Assembly: GCA_030685025.1 (NCBI GenBank) | Contig: JAUXWC010000077.1 | Span: 25,952 to 89,951 of the forward strand | DNA length: 64,000 bases | Source of the DNA: Rhodoferax sp. | Lineage (GTDB): Bacteria; Pseudomonadota; Gammaproteobacteria; Burkholderiales; Burkholderiaceae_C | Direction: 5' to 3' | Part shown: one piece after another, positions 27,931 through 36,509 of the stretch | Layout: the number at the start of each line of letters is the position of its first letter | How positions within the stretch are numbered: position 1 is the stretch's first letter | Program-made: the position numbers and the translations under genes | Notes under the pieces: generated by a model | Told to the model about the DNA's origin: nothing | Seen by the model: only the letters and a program-made list of their open reading frames with translations | Database searches by the model: none

Positions 27931-29955
27931 GTGCAGGGTGATCGCTCCAGCGCAACCCAACGCCGACCCCTGCTGTGGATGGCCCTGGTGCTGCTGGTCG
28001 TGGTCTTGCTGGCGATGTTGATTTGGCTAGCCGGTCGCTACGAGGTCAGCCAGATCCAGAATCGGCTAGAGCGCGATGCCGCCGATGTGGCTGCGGATGT
28101 GCGGGCCGTCTTCATGCGCAACAGCCAGAGCCTGCAGGCCCTGCCGGACGGCCAAGCCAATGCGGCCGCATGGAGCGCCGAGGCGGCGGCGATGTTGCGC
28201 CAGCGCCGCGAGCTGGTGCGGATCGAACGACGCGACCCCGCCTTGCGGCTGCTGGCCCAGGTTGATACGCCGTTTCGCGCGCCGGTCTTTGACCGCCTGG
28301 GTCGGGACGTGGCGCAAGCCGAGTTTGCCCAGGCCTGCACGACGGCACGCCGCCACAACGGGGCGGCCTACGCGAGCAGCTATTTCGCGCCCTCCATGGA
28401 TGGGTTGGGGGTCGAAGTCATGGATCTTTGCATTCCCCTGGAAACCGGTGGCCGGCTCGGTGCTTACCTGGTGGCCACCTACTCGCTGCACGAGGTGCTG
28501 GGCAACCTGGCGACCGGGCCGCATACCCGCGGCTATGAAATGGCGTTCACTGAGGGCGATGGCACGCGCCTGGCCATGCGCGTCCTGCCGCGTCGCGGCA
28601 ACCGGGTCTTCACTGCGCAGCATTTGCTGGACTTGCCGGGTACCAATCTGGTGCTGCGTCTGGACAGTTGGCGTGGCACGCCCGATCTGTTCCCTAACGT
28701 CCTGACGGCCCTGGTGGCGGCCATGTCACTGGCCCTATTGTCGGTGATGGCCTTGCTGGGCAAGGACGCGCGCCGACGCCTGAAGGCAGAGCGGGACTTG
28801 GCCGATGCCTTGGCGTTTCGCAAGGCCATGGAAGATTCGCTCGTGACGGGCCTGCGGGCTCGTGACCTACAGGGGCGTATCACCTACGTCAATCCGGCGT
28901 TCTGCCTGATGGTTGGTTTTCGTTTCGAGGAACTGTTGGGTCACGGTATTCCGGCACCCTATTGGCCACCCGAGTTTGTCGGGGAGTACCAGCAGCGCCA
29001 GGCAATTCGCATGGCGGGCAACCTGCCACCGCGCGAGGGTTATGAGTCGGTTTTCATGCGCAAGGACGGCACCCGCTTTCCGGTGCTCATCATTGAGGCG
29101 CCATTGATCAATGCCCAGGGACAACAAGCCGGCTGGATGAGCGCCTTTCTCGACATCAGCGAACAGCGTCGGATCGAAGAGCTGTCGCGTACCAGTCAGG
29201 ACCGTTTGCAGGCCACCGCCCGGCTGGCCACCGTCGGCGAGATGGCGTCCTTGCTGAGCCACGAATTGAACCAGCCACTGGCCGCGATTTCGAGCTACGC
29301 CACTGGCTCGCTCAATCTGCTGCAGCAGGACGGCGATGTCGGGCCGGGTTTGCGAGCCGACATGGCGCTGGCGATGCAGCGCATCGCGCAGCAGGCCGAA
29401 CGAGCCGGCAAGGTGATCAAGAGCGTGCACGACTTCGTGCGCCGGCGCGACCAGGCGCGCGCGCCGATTGCGCCCCAGGCGCTGCTCGACGATATCTTTC
29501 CCCTGATCAATCTGCAGGCTCGCAAGCTGTCGGTGCGGGTGCAGATCGAGTTGGAGCCGGATTTGCCGCCGGTGATCTGTGACGGCACCATGGTCGAGCA
29601 GGTGCTGCTCAACCTGGCCCGCAACGCCATGCAGGCAATGGATCATGGCGCCGTCGTCGACCGACTGCTGCGCATCCAGGTCGGCCGCGTGCGCGGCGCG
29701 GGGGCCGAGCGATGGATTGAGTTTCGGGTGAGCGACCTGGGGGTCGGCATCGCGCCGGAGGTTCAGCAGCAGTTGTTCACCCCCTTTTTCACGACCAAGG
29801 ACGAGGGCATGGGCCTGGGCCTGAGCCTGTGCCGCACGGTCGTCGAGCAGCACGGCGGTGCGATGGTTTTCGAGCCCAACCAGCCTCAGGGCACGCTGTT
29901 CAGGTTCACCCTGCCCGTTGCCCCAGCGCAGCACCAGCCGGACTTGTCCGATTGA
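27931..29955 (+). CDS. PAS-domain sensor histidine kinase, DctS-like
   Basis: The 674-residue protein has a first transmembrane helix (LLWMALVLLVVVLLAMLIWL), a periplasmic sensor of about 210 residues, a second helix (ALVAAMSLALLSVMALLG near 255-275), a PAS domain (about 290-405, GRITYVNPAFCLMVGF), the phospho-acceptor LLSHELNQPLAAISSY (His near 444) and an ATPase domain (NLARNAMQAM, FTPFFTTKDEGMGLGLSLC). The layout matches DctS-type C4-dicarboxylate sensors. I choose the GTG at 27931 because AAGGG lies 8 nt before it; a GTG at 27922 is possible. No dicarboxylate transporter gene is near, so the ligand is open. Confidence 0.88.
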   Translation: MQGDRSSATQRRPLLWMALVLLVVVLLAMLIWLAGRYEVSQIQNRLERDAADVAADVRAVFMRNSQSLQALPDGQANAAAWSAEAAAMLRQRRELVRIERRDPALRLLAQVDTPFRAPVFDRLGRDVAQAEFAQACTTARRHNGAAYASSYFAPSMDGLGVEVMDLCIPLETGGRLGAYLVATYSLHEVLGNLATGPHTRGYEMAFTEGDGTRLAMRVLPRRGNRVFTAQHLLDLPGTNLVLRLDSWRGTPDLFPNVLTALVAAMSLALLSVMALLGKDARRRLKAERDLADALAFRKAMEDSLVTGLRARDLQGRITYVNPAFCLMVGFRFEELLGHGIPAPYWPPEFVGEYQQRQAIRMAGNLPPREGYESVFMRKDGTRFPVLIIEAPLINAQGQQAGWMSAFLDISEQRRIEELSRTSQDRLQATARLATVGEMASLLSHELNQPLAAISSYATGSLNLLQQDGDVGPGLRADMALAMQRIAQQAERAGKVIKSVHDFVRRRDQARAPIAPQALLDDIFPLINLQARKLSVRVQIELEPDLPPVICDGTMVEQVLLNLARNAMQAMDHGAVVDRLLRIQVGRVRGAGAERWIEFRVSDLGVGIAPEVQQQLFTPFFTTKDEGMGLGLSLCRTVVEQHGGAMVFEPNQPQGTLFRFTLPVAPAQHQPDLSD

Positions 29956-29965
29956 CGCTCGTGGC

Positions 29966-30089
29966 GGTTGACGACAGAGCTGGCCCGCTTCGCGCCTGCG
30001 GTCTGTCCCGCAAGGTGAACTCCCGACATCCGACGAAGTGTTGAGGACAGAGCTGGTTCACTGCGTGTAACTGCGGTCTGTCCCGCAAG
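29966..30089 (+). repeat. Two family A hairpin repeats between sensor kinase and response regulator genes
   Basis: Copy one is 29966-30014 (ACGACAGAGC...GGTCTGTCCCGCAAG). Copy two is 30015-30089 and retains the leader CCCGACATCCGACGAAGTG before TTGAGGACAGAGC, ending GGTCTGTCCCGCAAG. They fill the gap between the kinase stop and the regulator start at 30106. Confidence 0.92.
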
Positions 30090-30105
30090 GTCTTAAGATG
30101 GCGCC

Positions 30106-30729
30106 ATGCAACCAGTCAAAGACGCAGTGGTTTATGTGGTGGACGACGACGTCGGCGTGCGCGACGCGTTGGCCTGGCTGCTGCGTTCGCGGCACCTGAC
30201 CAGCGAGGTGTTCGACAGCGCGCCAGCCGTGCAGCAAGCGCTGCTGCAGTCGCCACCGAGCCAGCCTTGTTGCCTGTTGCTGGATGTTCGCATGCCCGAC
30301 ATGAGCGGCCTGGCCCTGTTTGACTGGCTGGTGCAGCGTCAGTTGCACCAGGCCATGCCGGTGATTTTCCTGACCGGCCATGCTGATGTGCCCACCGCGG
30401 TCGACGCGGTCAAGCGCGGGGCTTTTGATTTTTGCGAGAAACCGTTCTCCGACAACGCCCTGGTCGACCGTATCGAGCAGGCCTTGGCGCAGTCGGAGAT
30501 CCTTGTCAAGGCGCGACGTGAGCAGGTGCAGTTGCGCCAACGTCTGGCGGACCTGACCGAGCGCGAGCGCGATGTGATGCGTTGGGTGGTGGAAGGTCTG
30601 CCCAACAAGCTGATCGCTGATCGGCTTGACATCAGCGTTCGCACGGTGGAGGTGCATCGTGCCCGGGTTTTTGAGAAAATGGCCGCCAAATCCGCGGTGG
30701 AACTGGCCAACATGCTACGAAATCAATAG
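30106..30729 (+). CDS. FixJ/DctR-type LuxR-family response regulator
   Basis: The 207-residue protein has a receiver domain (about 8-122) with the acidic pair in VVDDDVGVRDAL, phospho-Asp in LLLDVRMPDMSG (near residue 61), Thr in IFLTGHADVPTAVDAVKRGAFDF and Lys in CEKPF. A C-terminal LuxR/GerE helix-turn-helix follows (LTERERDVMRWVVEGLPNKLIADRLDIS and RTVEVHRARVFEKM). The sequence is typical of the FixJ/TtrR/DctR branch. It is the presumed partner of the upstream kinase, although family A repeats separate the two genes. It may regulate a distant uptake operon. Confidence 0.9.
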   Translation: MQPVKDAVVYVVDDDVGVRDALAWLLRSRHLTSEVFDSAPAVQQALLQSPPSQPCCLLLDVRMPDMSGLALFDWLVQRQLHQAMPVIFLTGHADVPTAVDAVKRGAFDFCEKPFSDNALVDRIEQALAQSEILVKARREQVQLRQRLADLTERERDVMRWVVEGLPNKLIADRLDISVRTVEVHRARVFEKMAAKSAVELANMLRNQ

Positions 30730-30801
30730 TTTTTTGGGTTTCCGGTAAAACCCATTGGTGCACTTCGTGTGGACCGCTTGGCGGTGTGCGGCGCGATCAT
30801 G

Positions 30802-30963
30802 TCAGTTCGACGGCGCCGATGGCTTGTCCGCAGCTGCCTCAGTCGGTTCGGCCGGTGCCCGGTTCGGCGGCTCGCCGTTCTTGCGTCCGGAGAACATGGT
30901 CCACCAGACGATCCCCAACAGCAAGACCAGGGCGCCCAAGGCTTCAAGCAAAATCAGCACCAT
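30802..30963 (-). CDS. Small single-span membrane protein (53 residues)
   Basis: The ATG at 30963-30961 is preceded on the minus strand by AGGAG with 8-nt spacing, a near-perfect ribosome binding site. The 53-residue product has one transmembrane helix (VLILLEALGALVLLLGIVWW), then TMFSGRKNGEPPNR and a polar, acidic, alanine/proline-rich tail ending KPSAPSN. Length, helix and 'WWTMFSGR' look like a conserved small protein rather than chance, but I know no function. Its start codon overlaps the mltA start on the other strand within CATG. Confidence 0.7.
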   Translation of the reverse strand: MVLILLEALGALVLLLGIVWWTMFSGRKNGEPPNRAPAEPTEAAADKPSAPSN

Positions 30964-32122
30964 GAAACGACTCCTGTGCAAAGTGGTGAGTGGCGCGATT
31001 GTAGGAACTCTGCTTGGCTGTGCCAGCGCGCCCACCCCAATCCCCGCCGAGCGTGCGCCGACGCCGCCGTCTAGCGCCGCCGGGTCCGCCAGTTCAGCGG
31101 GCCTTGCCGAATCGGGCCTGCCCGTCCTGGTGCAGGCCAAGAGCCGCTGGATCGCGGTGCCGTGGACCCAACTGCCTGGCTTCGGGCAGGATGCCTTGCA
31201 CGAGGCCTGGAACGCCTGGTTGAGAAGTTGCGAGCGACCTGCGACGGCCTTCGTGGCGCTGTGTCCCGAGGTGCGCCGCCTGAGCATTGGCAGCGCCGAT
31301 GAGCAGTTGAGCTGGATAACCTCGCGCTTGCAGCCCTACCGGGTGGAGGCCTTGGTCGACGAGGGTCCCGGCCTGTTGACCGGATACTTCGAGCCGATGT
31401 TTGAGGCGTCACGCCTGCCCGGGCCGGGGTTTTCCGTTCCGCTGTACCAAGCGCCGGTTGGTCTGGCGCAGCGCAAACCCTGGTACTCCCGGCAAGAGAT
31501 CGACACCCTGCCCGCCGCCCAGGCCGCGCTCAAGGGACGCGAGATTGCCTACCTTGCCGACCCGGTGGATGCGCTGATCCTGCAGATTCAGGGGTCGGGG
31601 CGTTTGCGCGTCACTGAGCCAGACGGACAACAGCGCTTGCTGCGGGTCGCCTACGCCGCCACCAATGAGCAACCGTACCGCAGCGTGGGCCGCTGGCTGC
31701 TGGAGCAGGGCGCCGTGCGCGATGCCTCCTGGCCGGGCATTCGGGCCTGGATTGCCCAGAACCCGCAGCGCGTGCAGGAGATGTTGTGGAGCAATCCGCG
31801 CATGGTGTTCTTTCGTGAAGAGCCCTTGTCCGAACTGGATGCGGGTTTCGGCCCGCGCGGGGCGCAGGGGGTGGCCTTGACGCCGGGGCGCTCGATCGCG
31901 GTGGACCCGACCAGCATTCCCTATGGCACGCCGGTCTGGCTGGCTTCCAGCGGACCGGTTGCCAATCTGGAGAAGCTGGTGCTGGCCCAGGACACCGGCA
32001 GCGCCATCGTCGGCGCCGTGCGGGCTGACTACTTTGCCGGCTGGGGCGCGCAGGCTGGCGAGCTGGCCGGGCGGCTCAAACAGCCCTTGCGGATGTGGGT
32101 GCTGTGGCCGCGCTCGCCTTGA
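30962..32122 (+). CDS. mltA: Membrane-bound lytic murein transglycosylase A
   Basis: MltA cleaves the MurNAc-GlcNAc bond of peptidoglycan with 1,6-anhydro ring formation and is anchored in the outer membrane. The product from the ATG at 30962 is 386 residues. It has a lipoprotein signal with lipobox T-L-L-G-C (Cys20), a MltA domain (LLTGYFEPMFEASR, FSVPLY, PVDALILQIQGSGRL) and the C-terminal 3D barrel (SIPYGTPVWLAS, LVLAQDTGSAIVGAVRADYF with the catalytic Asp). The longer upstream open frame overlaps the small membrane gene and is not needed. The ribosome binding site for this start is weak. Confidence 0.93.
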   Translation: MKRLLCKVVSGAIVGTLLGCASAPTPIPAERAPTPPSSAAGSASSAGLAESGLPVLVQAKSRWIAVPWTQLPGFGQDALHEAWNAWLRSCERPATAFVALCPEVRRLSIGSADEQLSWITSRLQPYRVEALVDEGPGLLTGYFEPMFEASRLPGPGFSVPLYQAPVGLAQRKPWYSRQEIDTLPAAQAALKGREIAYLADPVDALILQIQGSGRLRVTEPDGQQRLLRVAYAATNEQPYRSVGRWLLEQGAVRDASWPGIRAWIAQNPQRVQEMLWSNPRMVFFREEPLSELDAGFGPRGAQGVALTPGRSIAVDPTSIPYGTPVWLASSGPVANLEKLVLAQDTGSAIVGAVRADYFAGWGAQAGELAGRLKQPLRMWVLWPRSP

Positions 32123-32180
32123 ATTGACGCCGCGTCGATCAAGGACTCCCGGGCCGCGGCAGTGCGCTGCTGGCCTTGAC

Positions 32181-32321
32181 CTCCTCCAACTCGCGCAGGC
32201 GGCGCCAGCAGGGCGCGGCACTCATGCCTATGCGGCCAACAACGCATACACCTCTCTGACCAGTGGGCATACACTTTCCCGTCAAAATGTCCAGGCCGCC
32301 CAACGGCTTGAGCCGATTCAT
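32181..32321 (-). pseudogene. Remnant of an Lrp/AsnC-family regulator N-terminus
   Basis: A minus-strand frame reads MNRLKPLGGLDILTGK, then CMPTG and IGMSAAPCWRRLRELEE. The last segment is the recognition helix of AsnC/Lrp regulators (usual form VGLSPAPCWRRVRRLEE), and the beginning fits their 'LDxxDxxIL' helix with a few residues missing. No ligand-binding RAM domain follows; the frame runs into unrelated residues and stops at 32139. Lrp-type regulators are often divergent from indolepyruvate:ferredoxin oxidoreductase genes in related bacteria, so this looks like a decayed local regulator. The 246-nt gap 32123-32368 contains nothing else. Confidence 0.6.
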
Positions 32322-32368
32322 CGTTGCCACCAAGGCGACCCCTGCCGTTTCCCTGGAGATAAGCCACC

Positions 32369-35300
32369 ATGAACGCACCGCTGCCCGAGCACATTCGCAA
32401 AGCCTTGGAGACCGTCACGCTGGATGACAAGTACGCCCTGGACCAGGGGCACGCCTTCATGAGCGGCGTGCATGCCTTGGTCAAGCTGCCGATGCTGCAG
32501 CAGTTGCGCGATCAGCGCCTTGGCAAGAACACCGGTGGTTTTATCAGCGGCTACCGCGGTTCACCCCTGGGCGGCTACGACCAGGCGCTGGTCAAGGCGA
32601 AGAAGTACTTGCAGGCACGCAACATCGTGTTTCAGCCAGGCGTCAACGAAGAACTGGCGGCCACCGCCCTGTGGGGTACCCAGCAAATGGGCTTCGCACC
32701 GCCTGGCAGCAACAAGTTCGATGGCGTGTTCGGTATTTGGTACGGCAAGGGGCCTGGCGTGGACCGGTGCTCGGATGTCTTCAAACACGCCAACATGGCC
32801 GGCACCACGCCCTGGGGCGGCGTGATCGCGGTGGCGGGCGACGACCATGTGGCCAAGAGTTCCACGGCGGTGCACCAGAGCGACCACATCTTCAAGGCCT
32901 GCGGCTCGCCGGTGTTCTTTCCCTCCACCGTGCAGGAGATTCTGGACCTGGGCGTGCACGCCTTTGCCATGAGCCGCTTCTCGGGCGTCTGGGCCGGCAT
33001 GAAGACGATTCAGGAAATCGTCGAGTCCAGCGCGACGGTGGAGATCGATCCTGATCGGGTGCAGATCAAGATACCCACCGATTTCAAGATGCCGCCTGGC
33101 GGCCTGCACATCCGCTGGCCCGACCACGCGTTGGACCAGGAGGCGCGGCTGTTCGATTTCAAGTGGTATGCGGCGCTGGCCTACATCCGTGCCAACCGGC
33201 TCAACTACAACGTGATTCAAGGTCCGCATGACCGACTGGGCCTGATCGCCAGTGGCAAGGCCTATAACGACACCCGTCAGGCCCTGATCGACCTGGGGCT
33301 GGACGACGCCACCTGCCAACGGCTGGGCATTCGTGTGCACAAGGTCGGCGTGGTGTGGCCGCTGGAAGCACAATCCACGCGGGATTTCGCGGCCGGGTTG
33401 GAGGAAATTCTGGTGATCGAGGAAAAGCGCCAGGTCATTGAGTACCAGGTCAAGGAGCAGTTGTACAACTGGCGCAGCGACGTGCGCCCGCTGGTGCTGG
33501 GCAAGTTCGACGAGATCGAAGGCGACTTCAGCGGTGGTGAATGGTCGGTGCCCAACCCGGCGGCGCACAGCCTGCTGCGCGCCAATGCCGACCTGTCGCC
33601 GGCATTGATCGCACGCGCGCTGGCGCAGCGCATCAGGCGCCTGGGACTGGATGCCGACACCACGGCGTGTATCGAGGCGCGCTTGGCTTTGCTGCAGGCC
33701 AAAGAGCGCGCCATGCAGGTGCTGGAGGTCAAGGCGGATCGCCAGCCGTGGTTTTGCTCCGGCTGCCCGCACAACACCTCGACCAAGGTGCCCGAGGGCT
33801 CGCGTGCCATGGCCGGCATCGGCTGCCACTTCATGTCGATCTGGATGGACCGCGCCACGGTGGGTTTCACCCAGATGGGCGGCGAGGGGGTGCCCTGGGT
33901 CGGACAGCAGCCGTTCTCGAACGAACAGCATGTGTTCGCCAATCTGGGTGATGGCACGTACTTTCACAGCGGCTCGCTGGCGGTGCGCCAAAGCATTGCC
34001 GCCGGGGTGAACATTACCTACAAGATCCTCTACAACGACGCGGTGGCCATGACCGGTGGGCAGCAGGTGGGCGAGCGGCCCGAAGGACACTCGGTGGTGC
34101 AGATTGCCCAGTCCATGCGCGCCGAAGGTGTGGTCAAGTGTGTGGTGGTGACCGACGAGCCCAAGAAGTACGCCGGGCTGACGCTGGCGCAGGGTGTAAC
34201 GGTGCACCACCGTGACGAACTCGATCACATCCAACGTGAATTCAGAGAAATCAAAGGCGCCACCGTCATCATCTACGACCAGACTTGTGCCACTGAAAAA
34301 CGGCGTCGGCGCAAGCGTGGCAGCTTGGTGGACCCTGCCGTGCGCGTGGTCATCAACGAGCTGGTGTGCGAAGGTTGCGGCGACTGCAGCGTGCAGTCCA
34401 ATTGCCTGTCGGTGGAACCGCTGGAAACCGATTTTGGCCGCAAGCGGCAGATTAACCAGTCCACCTGTAACAAGGACTATTCTTGCGTCAAGGGCTTTTG
34501 CCCGAGCTTCGTCACGGTCGAAGGTGGGCAGTTGAAGAAGAAGTCCAAGGCCGCCAAGGGCGCGGTCACCCCGGCAAGCCTTGGCGTGTTGCCGGAGCCG
34601 GTCGTGCCGCTGCTCGGTGGCGCGCAACAAGACGTGTGGGGCATCGTCGTGGCGGGGGTCGGTGGCACCGGCGTCATCACCATCGGGCAGCTACTCGGCG
34701 TGGCCGCGCACCTGGATGGCAAGGGCATCGTCACGCAGGATGCGGGCGGTCTGGCGCAAAAAGGCGGTGCCACCTGGAGCCATGTGCTGATTGGCGCGAC
34801 GCAGGAGGCGATTCGCACCACCCGGGTTGGCATGGCCGCAGCCGACCTGATCATGGGCTGCGACCCGATCGTGACGGCTGGCAAGGAGACCGTGCTGCGC
34901 ATGGCCAGTGGCCGCACGCGCGTGGCCCTGAACGTGCACAGCACGCCCACTGCGGCTTTCGTCAAAGACGGCAACTGGCAGAACCCGGCGCAGGCGTGTT
35001 CGCAGGAGATTGTCAAGGCGGTCGGTGCGGATGCGGTGGGGGCTTTCGATGCCGACGCGGCCGCGGTCAAGTTGATGGGGGATAGTCTGTACACCAACCC
35101 CATGATGCTGGGTTATGCCTGGCAGAACGGCTGGGTGCCGCTGTCCGGCGCATCGCTGCTGCGCGCCATGGAGCTCAACGCGGTGGCGGTGGAGCAGAAC
35201 AAAACCGCCTTCGAGTGGGGTCGTCATGCGGCGCACAACTGGAATGCTGTTCAGCGTCTGCTCGACCCGGGTCAGGTGATCGAGTTCAAGAAAAAGCCCA

Positions 35301-35962
35301 CCGTCGATGACATCGTCGCCAAGCGTGTGGAATTCCTAACGGCCTACCAGAACGCCGCCTACGCGCAGGACTACCAGGCCTTGGTGGCCAAGGTGCGACA
35401 GGCCGAAGCGGCGTTTGGCGCCACCTCGGCCTTGAGTGAGGCGGTGGCCAGAAACCTGTTCAAGCTGATGGCCTACAAGGACGAGTACGAAGTGGCCCGG
35501 TTGCATGTTGATGCGGCGTTTCACCAGCGCATTGGCGACCTGTTCGAGGGCGACTACACGCTGCACTACCACCTGGCGCCGCCGCTGCTGGCCAGGAAGA
35601 ATGACCAGGGTGAACTGCAGAAGCAAAAATTCGGCCCGACGACCTTGACGCTGTTCAGGTTGCTGGCGCCCCTGAAGGTGCTGCGCGGCAGCGCCTTCGA
35701 TGTCTTCGGTCGCACCGAGGAACGGCGCCAGGAGCGGGCACTGATTGCTGAGTACAAGGCTTGTGTCCAGGAGCTGCTGCAAAGCCTGGGCAATTTCTCG
35801 GACAGCGGTCAACTGAAACTTGCTGTGGAAATCGCGCGTATTCCGGAGCAGATCAAGGGCTTTGGCCACGTCAAGGCGCGTAACCTGGCGGGGGCAAGAC
35901 AAACCTGGCGGGCCTTGCTGGTGCAGTTTCGCAGTTGCGCGCCAGCGCGATTGACTGCCTGA
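32369..35962 (+). CDS. Indolepyruvate ferredoxin oxidoreductase, fused alpha/beta subunits
   Basis: The 1197-residue protein decarboxylates aryl pyruvates (from aromatic amino acids) or other 2-oxoacids to acyl-CoA with ferredoxin reduction. The N-terminal pyrimidine-type domain (about 20-240) has GGFISGYRGSPLGGYD. The TPP-binding domain (about 460-620) has FCSGCPHNTSTKVPEGSRAM and GIGCHFMSIWMDR. A ferredoxin-like Cys cluster, VCEGCGDCSVQSNCLSV, lies near residue 665, and the gamma domain (about 745-940) has GVGGTGVITIGQLLG. The single-chain form is common in Betaproteobacteria. The ATG has GGAGA upstream. The usual adjacent Lrp-type regulator is only a fragment. Confidence 0.95.
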   Translation: MNAPLPEHIRKALETVTLDDKYALDQGHAFMSGVHALVKLPMLQQLRDQRLGKNTGGFISGYRGSPLGGYDQALVKAKKYLQARNIVFQPGVNEELAATALWGTQQMGFAPPGSNKFDGVFGIWYGKGPGVDRCSDVFKHANMAGTTPWGGVIAVAGDDHVAKSSTAVHQSDHIFKACGSPVFFPSTVQEILDLGVHAFAMSRFSGVWAGMKTIQEIVESSATVEIDPDRVQIKIPTDFKMPPGGLHIRWPDHALDQEARLFDFKWYAALAYIRANRLNYNVIQGPHDRLGLIASGKAYNDTRQALIDLGLDDATCQRLGIRVHKVGVVWPLEAQSTRDFAAGLEEILVIEEKRQVIEYQVKEQLYNWRSDVRPLVLGKFDEIEGDFSGGEWSVPNPAAHSLLRANADLSPALIARALAQRIRRLGLDADTTACIEARLALLQAKERAMQVLEVKADRQPWFCSGCPHNTSTKVPEGSRAMAGIGCHFMSIWMDRATVGFTQMGGEGVPWVGQQPFSNEQHVFANLGDGTYFHSGSLAVRQSIAAGVNITYKILYNDAVAMTGGQQVGERPEGHSVVQIAQSMRAEGVVKCVVVTDEPKKYAGLTLAQGVTVHHRDELDHIQREFREIKGATVIIYDQTCATEKRRRRKRGSLVDPAVRVVINELVCEGCGDCSVQSNCLSVEPLETDFGRKRQINQSTCNKDYSCVKGFCPSFVTVEGGQLKKKSKAAKGAVTPASLGVLPEPVVPLLGGAQQDVWGIVVAGVGGTGVITIGQLLGVAAHLDGKGIVTQDAGGLAQKGGATWSHVLIGATQEAIRTTRVGMAAADLIMGCDPIVTAGKETVLRMASGRTRVALNVHSTPTAAFVKDGNWQNPAQACSQEIVKAVGADAVGAFDADAAAVKLMGDSLYTNPMMLGYAWQNGWVPLSGASLLRAMELNAVAVEQNKTAFEWGRHAAHNWNAVQRLLDPGQVIEFKKKPTVDDIVAKRVEFLTAYQNAAYAQDYQALVAKVRQAEAAFGATSALSEAVARNLFKLMAYKDEYEVARLHVDAAFHQRIGDLFEGDYTLHYHLAPPLLARKNDQGELQKQKFGPTTLTLFRLLAPLKVLRGSAFDVFGRTEERRQERALIAEYKACVQELLQSLGNFSDSGQLKLAVEIARIPEQIKGFGHVKARNLAGARQTWRALLVQFRSCAPARLTA

Positions 35963-36018
35963 GTGGGTCGCTTGCTGGGTCAATCACGACTGGCCTCGCC
36001 GGGCATCCGCCTGCACGG

Positions 36019-36048
36019 TTGGAAGTACACGGGCACCCCGCATACAAT
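36019..36048 (+). promoter_or_regulatory. Predicted sigma-70 promoter of yajC-secDF
   Basis: TTGGAA (36019-36024), an 18-nt spacer and TACAAT (36043-36048) form a fair promoter about 80 nt upstream of the yajC start. The resulting leader would contain the hairpin at 36061-36092. Confidence 0.5.
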
Positions 36049-36060
36049 GAAAGGTTGACT

Positions 36061-36092
36061 GCCCCGATTTCACGGTATCCGTGAGCGGGGGC
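36061..36092 (+). other. Stable hairpin in the predicted yajC 5' leader
   Basis: CACGG (36071-36075) pairs with CCGTG (36079-36083) around TAT. Outside a small internal loop, CCCCG (36062-36066) pairs with CGGGG (36086-36090). No T-run follows immediately, so a role as a leader structure is as likely as termination of the upstream gene. Confidence 0.5.
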
Positions 36093-36132
36093 TCAGTGTT
36101 CTTGTTTCTTCCCTTTCATTGTGGAGTTGTCC

Positions 36133-36462
36133 GTGTTTATTTCTTCTGCTTTCGCCCAAACTGCTCCGGCCGCCACTGGTGGCGATACATCATCGACGCT
36201 GATGAGCATCTTGCCGCTGGTCTTGATGTTTGTGGTGCTTTACTTTGTGATGATCCGTCCCCAGATGAAGAAGCAAAAGGACCATCGCTCGATGGTCGAT
36301 GCGCTGGCCAAGGGTGACGAAGTGGTCACCGCCGGTGGCCTGCTCGGCAAGATCAGCAAGCTCGGCGAAAGCAACCTCGGCGTGGAGATTGCCAACGGCG
36401 TTGAAGTTCAGGTGCAGCGCAGTGCCGTGGTGCAGGTGTTGCCCAAGGGCAGCATCAAGTAA
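36133..36462 (+). CDS. yajC: Preprotein translocase subunit YajC
   Basis: YajC is a small inner-membrane partner of SecDF in the holotranslocon. The product is 109 residues from the GTG at 36133 (MFISSAFAQTAPA), which has GGAG 6 nt upstream; a GTG 12 nt earlier is possible but has no such site. One transmembrane helix (LMSILPLVLMFVVLYFVMI) is followed by RPQMKKQKDHRSM and GDEVVTAGGLLGKISKLGE, the classic YajC blocks. It is the first gene of yajC-secD-secF. Confidence 0.95.
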   Translation: MFISSAFAQTAPAATGGDTSSTLMSILPLVLMFVVLYFVMIRPQMKKQKDHRSMVDALAKGDEVVTAGGLLGKISKLGESNLGVEIANGVEVQVQRSAVVQVLPKGSIK

Positions 36463-36465
36463 GCA

Positions 36466-36497
36466 ACGCCGAGGGCGTCCTGGTTTCCTGTTTTTTT
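36466..36497 (+). terminator. Weak terminator/attenuator candidate between yajC and secD
   Basis: ACGCC-GAG-GGCGT (36466-36478) is a 5-bp stem with a 3-nt loop; an 8-T run (36490-36497) follows 11 nt later. The distance to the T-run is larger than for a normal intrinsic terminator. Partial attenuation is the most that can be proposed. Confidence 0.25.
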
Positions 36498-36509
36498 GAG
36501 TAGGGCGGT

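Noticed and set aside
32561..34630. Open frame of 689 codons on the minus strand, antisense to iorAB
   Set aside because: It mirrors the GC-rich codon bias of iorAB, has no family motif, and the plus strand has a clear 1197-residue enzyme. The same applies to the long antisense frames at 47743-49452 (pgk/azlD), 24137-25363 (yhdP) and 1385-2428 (hutH).
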